Made by a program: the position numbers and the translations under genes. A DNA stretch of 6,125 nt from Clostridiales bacterium UBA6388 (GTDB lineage Bacteria > Bacillota > Clostridia > Oscillospirales > Oscillospiraceae): positions 1 through 6,125 of the forward strand of contig DJQK01000128.1 of NCBI GenBank assembly GCA_002437575.1, read 5' to 3'. Shown piece after piece: positions 1-4,954 of the stretch (position 1 is the stretch's first letter; every line of letters begins with the position of its first letter). A model generated the notes under the pieces. That model was not told the origin of the DNA. It saw only the letters and a list, made by a program, of their open reading frames with translations, and made no database searches.

Positions 1-177
1 CATCTCTGCGTGAAAAATCTGTCCGCTTTCTGGGTCCCCGAATTGACCGTCACCGAGGTCATTCACGGCACGGTTTACAGCGTCACGGGCAGCTATGAGG
101 GAACAGAGAGCTTTGTCCGCAAGTTAGAGCGTATCACCAGCAAAAAGTTCACAGAAAAGATGGAGGATTCTGAATGA
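1..177 (+). CDS. TnpW-like small transposon protein, C-terminal part
   Basis: An open frame enters from the left edge and ends at TGA 175-177, giving at least 58 residues ending in KMEDSE. The pattern GTVYSVTGSYEGTES followed by KLERI resembles small TnpW-type proteins (G-T-x-Y-x-V, then E-T/S, then K-I/L-x-R-I/L), which sit just before TnpX-like recombinases in clostridial elements. The family match is from memory of the pattern, not a search. The role of these proteins is not established. A GTG at 10-12 could be the true start, but it has no convincing ribosome binding site in view, so the gene is treated as cut by the window edge. Its stop overlaps the recombinase ATG (ATGA at 174-177), which implies translational coupling within one transcript. 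Confidence 0.5.
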   Translation, partial: HLCVKNLSAFWVPELTVTEVIHGTVYSVTGSYEGTESFVRKLERITSKKFTEKMEDSE

Positions 178-1892
178 CAAATACACAGTCTCTTGGTACA
201 ATAGAAGCAACCAATCCTGTACTGACAGTTGCTCCACCAAAGGAGGATTCAGAAATGAACGGAGCAACAAACAAAATCACAGCACTCTACTGCCGTCTTT
301 CGCAGGAGGATGAACGAGCCGGAGAGTCTTTGTCCATTGAAAATCAGAAGGATATGCTTTTGAGGTATGCGCGGGAACACCATTTCCCTAACCCCACATT
401 CTTTGTGGATGATGGCGTGAGCGGTGTTACCTATGACCGCCCCGGTTTTCAGGCGATGCTTGCGGAAATCGAAGCTGGCAGAGTGGCAGTCTGCTGCACG
501 AAAGACCTATCCAGACTGGGGCGAAACTCCGCGCTGACAGGGCTTTACACCAACTTCACCTTTCCGCAGTACGGTGTCCGCTACATTGCCATCAACGACA
601 ATTTTGACACCATTGACCCCAACAGCACAGACAATGATTTTGCGGGCATCAAAAACTGGTTCAACGAGTTTTATGCGCGAGATACCAGCCGTAAAATCCG
701 CGCTGTCAAAAAGGCGAAGGGTGAGCGCGGCGTTCCACTGACCGTCAATGTTCCATACGGCTATCTGAAAGACCCGGAAAATCCGAACCGCTGGAAGGTC
801 GACCCGGTTGCTGCTGATGTGGTGAAGCGCATCTTTTCCATGTGCATGGAGGGCAGAGGCCCGCAGCAGATTGCGAACCAACTGAAAGCAGACAAGGTAT
901 TGACACCGACTGCCTACAAGACGTTGCAGGGAATCAAAAGCCCCAATAAGAAACCGGAAGACCCGTATGGCTGGGGTGACAGCACAGTTGTCAGGATTTT
1001 GGAACGCCGGGAGTACACGGGATGCACCGTCAACTTCAAGACCTACACCAACTCCATCTGGGACAAGAAGCAGCGAGAAAATCCCATTGAGAAACGAGCC
1101 ATCTTTCCCAACACGCATGAACGCATTATCGACGATGATGTGTTTGAAAAGGTGCAGGAGATCCGCCAACAGCGGCATCGGATGACCCGCACGGGAAGAA
1201 GCAGCATTTTCTCCGGACTTGTCTATTGTGCGGACTGCGGCTCCAAAATGCTGTATGGTTCGTCCAACAACGGCGATTTCGATCAGGACTTCTTTGATTG
1301 CTCCCTGCACCGAAAAAGCAAAGAAAAGTGCAATGGGCATTTCATCCGTGTCAAAGTCTTGGAACGGCTGGTTCTCAAGCACATTCAGGCGGTTATGGGG
1401 TATATCCTGCGTCATGAGGATTATTTCCGCACGATCATGGAGGAACAGCTCCGCGTGGAAAGCTGTGAGCAAGTCCGCATCCGCAGAAAGCGGCTGGAAA
1501 GCAACGAGCGGCGCATTGCCGAGCTGAAAAGGCTGTTCATCAAGATTTACGAGGACAACGCCAGCGGGCGGCTGACGGATGAACGCTATGATATGCTGAG
1601 CCAGACCTATGAAGCGGAGCAGAAGCAGTTGGAAGCGGAAGCGATCACCTTGCAGCAGGAGATTGAAGTACAGGAACGACAGAACGAAAACATTGAGAAG
1701 TTCATTCAGAAAGCGCACAAGTATGTCGGCATTGAAGAACTGGACGGTTATGCGCTGCGCGAACTGGTGTCTGCTATCTATGTGGACGCACCGGACAAGT
1801 CCAGCGGCAAGCGGCTACAGCACTTCCATATTAAGTATGACGGGCTGGGCTTTATTCCCCTGAATGAGCTGACGAAAAAGGAAACGGCGTGA
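174..1892 (+). CDS. Large serine recombinase, TnpX-like, DUF4368 type
   Basis: This 572-residue site-specific recombinase would excise and integrate its mobile element through a covalent Ser-DNA intermediate. The Resolvase catalytic domain spans about residues 34-190. It has the nucleophile in YCRLS (Ser43) and the active-site arginines in DLSRLGR (residues 111-117), and ends with a YARDTSRKIR segment. The Recombinase DNA-binding domain follows at about 195-335. A zinc ribbon has Cys352, Cys355, Cys376 and Cys386. A charged coiled coil covers about 425-520, and a DUF4368-like tail ends the protein. The length and domain order are normal for TnpX-like clostridial recombinases, so it is probably intact. 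Two starts compete. ATG 174 has GGAGG 7 nt upstream and overlaps the preceding stop. ATG 255 has AGGAGG 8 nt upstream and gives the usual short N-terminus before the catalytic domain. The gene appears less GC-rich than the genes to its right, which fits transfer. Confidence 0.93.
   Translation: MTNTQSLGTIEATNPVLTVAPPKEDSEMNGATNKITALYCRLSQEDERAGESLSIENQKDMLLRYAREHHFPNPTFFVDDGVSGVTYDRPGFQAMLAEIEAGRVAVCCTKDLSRLGRNSALTGLYTNFTFPQYGVRYIAINDNFDTIDPNSTDNDFAGIKNWFNEFYARDTSRKIRAVKKAKGERGVPLTVNVPYGYLKDPENPNRWKVDPVAADVVKRIFSMCMEGRGPQQIANQLKADKVLTPTAYKTLQGIKSPNKKPEDPYGWGDSTVVRILERREYTGCTVNFKTYTNSIWDKKQRENPIEKRAIFPNTHERIIDDDVFEKVQEIRQQRHRMTRTGRSSIFSGLVYCADCGSKMLYGSSNNGDFDQDFFDCSLHRKSKEKCNGHFIRVKVLERLVLKHIQAVMGYILRHEDYFRTIMEEQLRVESCEQVRIRRKRLESNERRIAELKRLFIKIYEDNASGRLTDERYDMLSQTYEAEQKQLEAEAITLQQEIEVQERQNENIEKFIQKAHKYVGIEELDGYALRELVSAIYVDAPDKSSGKRLQHFHIKYDGLGFIPLNELTKKETA
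241..257 (+). promoter_or_regulatory. Strong internal ribosome binding site and alternative start of the recombinase
   Basis: AGGAGG at 241-246 lies 8 nt before ATG 255-257, an ideal arrangement. Starting here gives a 545-residue protein beginning MNGATNKITALYCRLS, the usual distance from the N-terminus to the catalytic serine in this family. The extra 27 residues encoded from ATG 174 have no recognisable domain. I consider ATG 255 at least as likely as ATG 174 to be the main start. Confidence 0.6.
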
Positions 1893-1906
1893 CCGAAGTC
1901 ACGCCG
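1885..1906 (+). other. Perfect 9-bp hairpin across the recombinase stop codon
   Basis: CGGCGTGAC (1885-1893) pairs perfectly with GTCACGCCG (1898-1906) around a CGAA tetraloop. The stop codon TGA at 1890-1892 lies inside the left arm. No T-run follows directly (CCCCTTG comes next), so alone it is not a canonical intrinsic terminator. It could protect the mRNA 3' end, help the hairpin at 1912-1930 to terminate, or form part of an attachment site at the element end. Confidence 0.6.
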
Positions 1907-1911
1907 CCCCT

Positions 1912-1939
1912 TGAAAACACAAGGTTTTCACCATTTTTT
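1912..1939 (+). terminator. Likely rho-independent terminator of the recombinase
   Basis: TGAAAAC (1912-1918) pairs perfectly with GTTTTCA (1924-1930) around ACAAG. After CCA there is a run of six T residues at 1934-1939. The stem is short and AT-rich, so it is weak alone. The strong hairpin only 5 nt upstream makes a tandem arrangement. The position 20 nt after the recombinase stop suits its role. Confidence 0.5.
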
Positions 1940-1986
1940 GATTTTACTGTTTTACGACCACCCGGCTATCTCCTGCGGGACGTTTT

Positions 1987-2020
1987 TATTGTCGAAAAAG
2001 CGTTCGCTTTTTCGACAATA
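1987..2020. repeat. Perfect 16-bp palindrome with a TT centre
   Basis: The left arm at 1987-2002 and right arm at 2005-2020 are exact reverse complements, with TT at 2003-2004. The arm core is GTCGAAAAAGCG. This is the longest perfect inverted repeat noticed in the window. GGGG follows on the plus strand and AAAAACG on the minus strand, so neither direction has a terminator T-tail. Possible roles are a cruciform or protein-binding site, an element-end signal, or an interspersed repeat. Confidence 0.85.
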
Positions 2021-2027
2021 GGGGCCG

Positions 2028-2088
2028 CGCCTCGACTACGCGCATAATTTTTGCCCCGATGGGGCAAAAATTCCACACTTGCGAGGCG
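2028..2088. repeat. Nested inverted repeat: 7-bp outer stem around a 12-bp palindrome
   Basis: The inner palindrome pairs 2046-2057 (AATTTTTGCCCC) with 2061-2072 (GGGGCAAAAATT) around GAT, without mismatch. An outer stem pairs CGCCTCG (2028-2034) with CGAGGCG (2082-2088). The T-tract precedes and the A-tract follows the GC core on both strands, the reverse of an intrinsic terminator. The outer stem is short and could be chance, but it is nearly centred on the inner one. Confidence 0.7.
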
Positions 2089-2185
2089 AGAAGTATTTTT
2101 CCGGTCGGCGGAGCCGCCGGATAAAATGGATTTTCATTTTATTTCGCGTCTGCGGACGCGAAACTCTGCGAGGCTTTTTGAGAAG
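2080..2185. repeat. Imperfect direct repeats flanking the hairpin triplet
   Basis: TGCGAGGC followed by GAGAAG occurs at 2080-2093 (adjacent) and at 2167-2185 (separated by TTTTT). The two copies bracket the hairpin triplet at 2105-2163. This looks like a modular repeat unit, but two short copies are weak support. Confidence 0.4.
2105..2163. repeat. Three hairpins back to back
   Basis: Hairpin one pairs CGGCG (2106-2110) with CGCCG (2115-2119), loop GAGC. Hairpin two pairs ATAAAATG (2121-2128) with CATTTTAT (2135-2142), loop GATTTT. Hairpin three pairs TTTCGCGTC (2142-2150) with GACGCGAAA (2155-2163), loop TGCG. All arms are perfect and there is almost no spacer, since hairpins two and three share base 2142. 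The unit ends 32 bases before the kinase stop, so its minus-strand copy would be in the 3' UTR of the kinase transcript. None has a proper T-tail. Confidence 0.7.
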
Positions 2186-2194
2186 CTGTTTGCC

Positions 2195-3679
2195 TTACAT
2201 ATGAAAAACCGGGGCCAGGGCGGGGTAGAGCGCGTCGTAGCGCCGCCTGAGCGCCTCGTAGGAGTCATACGTTTCCTCCCGCGGCTGGATGACGCTTGCC
2301 TGCGCGATCGCGCCCACGGCCTGCGACAGGCTCTCAAACGCGCCGATGCCGACGCCGGCGGCCGCTGCTGCGCCGAGGGTAGCGGCGGTGTCGGAAAACG
2401 TCGTGACGTCGTGCAGCCGGACCTTGCACAGATCGGCGATGATCTGCTTCCAGACGCGCGATTTTGCCGCGCCGCCGATGACGCGAAGGTCCGAAATTTC
2501 GTCTTTTTCGCGCAAAACCTCGATGATCTGGCTCAGGCCGCACCCCACGCCCTCGAGCACCGCCCGCAGGAAATGCTCCCGCCGGTGCAGCTCCGTCATG
2601 CCGAAAAATACGCCCGTGGCCTGCTCGTCGTAAACCGGCGAACGTTCGCCCTCCAGATACGGCAGGAAGATGAGCCCGTTCGCGCCCGCCGGAATGTTGC
2701 TGGCCGCCGCGTCAAAGGCTCTGGGAGAGCCGACCTCAAAGAGCTTCTGCGCCCAGTTGACGCATTTTCCCGCGCAGTGCATCGACCCGAAGACCGAAAC
2801 GCTCTTGCCGTCGAGCGTCGAAATGTGCCCCAGGCGGCGCTGCGGGTCAAGAAACGGCTCGTGCCGCTGCCCCGCGATCCAGGCCGCCGTGTCGAGGCTC
2901 ATATAATACGCGCCGTCTTCTGCAACGCCCGCGCCCACGCTCTCGCACGCGCCGATGCCGCCGCCGACGGAAACAGGGATCCCCGCGCGAAGCCCCAGAT
3001 GATACGCCGCCTCCTCCGCCAGAGGCCCCGCGATCGCACAGCTGGGGAAAAGCTGGGGAAATTTTTCTGTGTGCAGACCGAGATTTTGCAGCATCTCGTG
3101 ATCATACGCGTTCGTCGCGAGGTTCATGAGCCCCGCGCGCGAGGCGTCCGAGTAATCGGTCGAGTCCATGCTGCCGGTGAGACGGTAGACCAGATAGTCC
3201 TTGCACTGCAAAAACCGGACGGCCTTTTTGTATATGTCGGGCTCGTGCGCTTTGAGCCAGACGGCTTTGGACAGCGTGAGGTTCGGCGTGAGGACGTTGC
3301 CGGAAATTTGATAAAAATAGTCCGGGCCGTATTTCGCCAGCAGCGCCTGCACCTCTGCCTTTGCCCGCGTGTCGCGCCGGATCATCGCCGGGCGAAGCGC
3401 CTGCCCGTCCGCGTCCATCGGCAAAAGCCCCAGCATATGCCCCGAAACGCCGATGGCGTCGACCTGCTTGAGATATTCCGGCACAAGCTCGCGCAGCATG
3501 AGCATCGCCCGCACCGCGCTCATCCACCAGTCTGCCGCGTCCTGCTCGCACGCGCCGCCGGGGAATGTCCGCGTTGGATATGTTGTCGTGACGTTTCTGA
3601 GAATGTTCAGCTTCTCATCCACCAGCGAAGCCCGCAGCCCGCTCGTGCCGATGTCGAAGACCAGAATGACTGTATGCAA
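2195..3679 (-). CDS. FGGY-family carbohydrate kinase, xylulokinase-like, altered active site
   Basis: This 494-residue protein has the full two-domain length of the FGGY sugar kinases, which phosphorylate sugars or polyols with ATP in the cytoplasm. Domain I has the phosphate motif DIGTSG (residues 9-14), EQDAADWW (45-52) and GVSGHMLGL (77-85). Domain II has PYLEGERSP (about 335-345) and the adenosine motif VIGGAAKSRVWKQ (about 400-412). Three key places differ from known xylulokinases. The catalytic GGGDN reads GGGIG, with Ile242 where the Asp base is expected. SLGTS reads SLDTA, with Asp263 for Gly. The QMHG sugar-binding motif reads HMLG. The true substrate, and whether it is a kinase at all, are therefore uncertain, so no symbol is given. 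The start is TTG 3679: an in-frame TGA lies 9 nt upstream of it, and GGAG (3693-3690) sits 10 nt before it. The gene diverges from asnA. Confidence 0.88.
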   Translation of the reverse strand: MHTVILVFDIGTSGLRASLVDEKLNILRNVTTTYPTRTFPGGACEQDAADWWMSAVRAMLMLRELVPEYLKQVDAIGVSGHMLGLLPMDADGQALRPAMIRRDTRAKAEVQALLAKYGPDYFYQISGNVLTPNLTLSKAVWLKAHEPDIYKKAVRFLQCKDYLVYRLTGSMDSTDYSDASRAGLMNLATNAYDHEMLQNLGLHTEKFPQLFPSCAIAGPLAEEAAYHLGLRAGIPVSVGGGIGACESVGAGVAEDGAYYMSLDTAAWIAGQRHEPFLDPQRRLGHISTLDGKSVSVFGSMHCAGKCVNWAQKLFEVGSPRAFDAAASNIPAGANGLIFLPYLEGERSPVYDEQATGVFFGMTELHRREHFLRAVLEGVGCGLSQIIEVLREKDEISDLRVIGGAAKSRVWKQIIADLCKVRLHDVTTFSDTAATLGAAAAAGVGIGAFESLSQAVGAIAQASVIQPREETYDSYEALRRRYDALYPALAPVFHM

Positions 3680-3741
3680 AGAGGATCAACTCCGTTTTTG
3701 ATCGATCAGATTGGGCTCTGCACCCGCAGGTTTCTGTTTAT

Positions 3742-3770
3742 ATTGTAGTATAAAACCGGCCAAAAGGAAA
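3742..3770 (-). promoter_or_regulatory. Candidate promoter of the FGGY kinase
   Basis: On the minus strand, TACAAT (3747-3742) could be a -10 box, with TTTCCT (3770-3765) as a weak -35 at 17 bp spacing. An overlapping TATACT (3752-3747) is an alternative -10. The segment is the most AT-rich just upstream of the kinase and would give a leader of about 55-60 nt. The -35 match is poor, so regulation by an activator or an alternative sigma factor is possible. Confidence 0.3.
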
Positions 3771-3794
3771 GCGGGATTTGGAGAAAATGCGAGG

Positions 3795-3819
3795 CTTTGC
3801 GCCCGGCGGGCAAAGTTTT
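3795..3819 (+). terminator. GC-rich hairpin with T-rich tail between divergent promoters
   Basis: CTTTG (3795-3799) pairs with CAAAG (3811-3815), with further GC pairing in between, followed by TTTT at 3816-3819 and then CCCTTTT. GAGAAAA (3781-3787) can extend the stem by pairing with TTTTC bases at 3816-3822. CAAAAGGAAA at 3761-3770 could pair with 3817-3827 instead. It lies upstream of the asnA promoter, so it does not attenuate asnA from that promoter. It may block plus-strand readthrough antisense to the kinase, or act as an operator. Confidence 0.35.
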
Positions 3820-3839
3820 CCCTTTTGCATAAATATCTC

Positions 3840-3868
3840 TTGCATAATTCGGAAAACTATACTATAAT
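3840..3868 (+). promoter_or_regulatory. Strong sigma-A-type promoter of asnA-asnS
   Basis: TTGCAT at 3840-3845 is separated by exactly 17 bp from a perfect TATAAT at 3863-3868. Transcription should begin near 3875, giving a leader of about 27 nt that is little more than the ribosome binding site. TTGCATAA occurs twice (3825-3832 and 3840-3847), 15 bp apart, so the upstream copy might be a regulator half-site or chance. The short leader leaves no room for a T-box or other riboswitch. Confidence 0.75.
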
Positions 3869-3901
3869 TTTGGCATATTTTTCAGAAAGGAGCCCATTTT
3901 T

Positions 3902-4909
3902 ATGAGCAAGCTCGCCATCCCGCAGGGATACCACGCGCCGCTTTCCACGTATGAAATGCAGCGCGCCATCGAATTTATCAAAAGCAATTTTCAGGTGAAT
4001 CTGGGCAATGCGCTGAATCTGCGCAGAGTGTCCGCACCGCTTTTCGTCGAGGAGAATTCCGGCCTGAATGACAACCTCAATGGCTACGAGCGGCCCGTGG
4101 GCTTCGACATTCCCGACGTCGGCGTCAACGCGCAGGTCGTGCAGTCGCTTGCCAAGTGGAAGCGTCTGGCGCTGGGGCGCTACGATTTCAAACCCGGCAA
4201 GGGCCTTTTCACCGACATGAACGCCATCCGGCGCGACGAAGAGGTCGATAATCTCCACTCGGTCTACGTCGACCAGTGGGACTGGGAGAAGGTCATCACG
4301 CGTGAGGATCGCGAGGTATCTTACCTCAAGCGCACCGTGCGCGATATTGTCGGCGCGGTCTGCGAGACAAATGACGCCCTCGGCGTCGCCTTCCCGAGCC
4401 TTCATACGAAGCTGGACCGCGAGGTCTTCTTCATCACCACGCAGGAGCTCGAGGATCTGTACCCCGACAAGACCCCCAAGGAGCGCGAAAACGCGATCGT
4501 GCGCGAGCACCACACCGTGTTTCTCATGCAGATCGGCGGCAAATTAAAGTCCGGCAAGCCGCATGACGGCAGAGCCCCCGACTATGACGACTGGGCGCTC
4601 AACGGCGATATTCTCATGTGGAACGACGTTTTGCAGTGCGCGTTCGAAATTTCCTCCATGGGTATCCGCGTCGATGAAGAGAGTCTGGCGCGGCAGCTCA
4701 AGCTCGCGGGCTGCGAAGAGCGGGCAAGCCTTCCGTTCCACAAGATGCTTCTTGATCACGAGCTGCCCCTTACCATCGGCGGCGGCATCGGCCAGAGCCG
4801 TCTTTGTATGCTCATGATCGGCACCTGCCACATCGGCGAGGTCCAGTCGAGCCTCTGGGACGAAAATACGCGCGAAGCTTGCAAAGAAGCTGGAATTATG
4901 CTACTCTAA
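3902..4909 (+). CDS. asnA: Aspartate--ammonia ligase (asparagine synthetase A)
   Basis: AsnA makes L-asparagine from L-aspartate, ammonia and ATP through an aspartyl-AMP intermediate in the cytoplasm. The 335 residues match the usual length of about 330. Family hallmarks read in order: GYHAPLSTYEMQRAIEFIK at the start, SGLNDNLNGYERPVGFDI (about 53-70), KWKRLALGRYDF (about 86-97), GLFTDMNAIRRDEE followed by LHSVYVDQWDWE (about 101-130), and a motif 3-like IGGGIGQSRLCML near the C-terminus (about 291-304). The fold is the catalytic core of a class II aminoacyl-tRNA synthetase without a tRNA-binding domain. GAAAGGAG (3885-3892) lies 9 nt before the ATG. The gene is first in an operon with asnS, 45 nt downstream. 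It needs free ammonia, unlike the glutamine-dependent AsnB. No damage is seen. Confidence 0.97.
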   Translation: MSKLAIPQGYHAPLSTYEMQRAIEFIKSNFQVNLGNALNLRRVSAPLFVEENSGLNDNLNGYERPVGFDIPDVGVNAQVVQSLAKWKRLALGRYDFKPGKGLFTDMNAIRRDEEVDNLHSVYVDQWDWEKVITREDREVSYLKRTVRDIVGAVCETNDALGVAFPSLHTKLDREVFFITTQELEDLYPDKTPKERENAIVREHHTVFLMQIGGKLKSGKPHDGRAPDYDDWALNGDILMWNDVLQCAFEISSMGIRVDEESLARQLKLAGCEERASLPFHKMLLDHELPLTIGGGIGQSRLCMLMIGTCHIGEVQSSLWDENTREACKEAGIMLL

Positions 4910-4954
4910 GATGAATAGATTGGCCTTTTCGGCCGCAGAAAGAGGAAATTGATC

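Larger units (their letters stand above)
1893..2194. other. Gene-free junction between the mobile element and the kinase
   Basis: This 302-base stretch separates two convergent genes. I see no credible protein-coding gene in it. The open frame that begins at 2051 is mostly antisense to the kinase. The stretch holds the recombinase terminator, then a palindrome-rich segment from 1987 to 2163. The right end of the mobile element probably lies here, because recombinases of this type usually sit at one end of their element. I cannot fix the boundary without the left end or an empty-site sequence. No clear T-tailed terminator for the minus-strand kinase was found. Confidence 0.6.

Noticed and set aside
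507..1718. Minus-strand open frame of 403 codons within the recombinase
   Set aside because: It is antisense to an intact serine recombinase with all expected domains and shows no family pattern of its own.
2046..2072. Bidirectional intrinsic terminator
   Set aside because: The T-tract lies before and the A-tract after the GC core on both strands, the reverse of what termination needs.
1987..2163. CRISPR array
   Set aside because: The palindromes differ from one another in sequence and length, and there are no regular spacers or identical repeats.
3040..3061. Exact tandem 11-bp duplication (AGCTGGGGAAA twice) in the kinase
   Set aside because: It encodes FPQLFPS, which fits the normal FGGY length and pattern at this place. 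There is no frameshift, so it is probably codon coincidence.
2051..3748. Long plus-strand open frame of 565 codons antisense to the kinase
   Set aside because: It mirrors the GC-rich kinase gene, is rich in Arg, Ala and Pro with no recognisable motif, starts inside a palindrome, and has no good ribosome binding site. The minus-strand frame has clear FGGY motifs.
4910..4954. Terminator between asnA and asnS
   Set aside because: The GGCC hairpin at 4922-4934 has a 4-bp stem and is followed by GCAGAAAGAGG, with no T-run.
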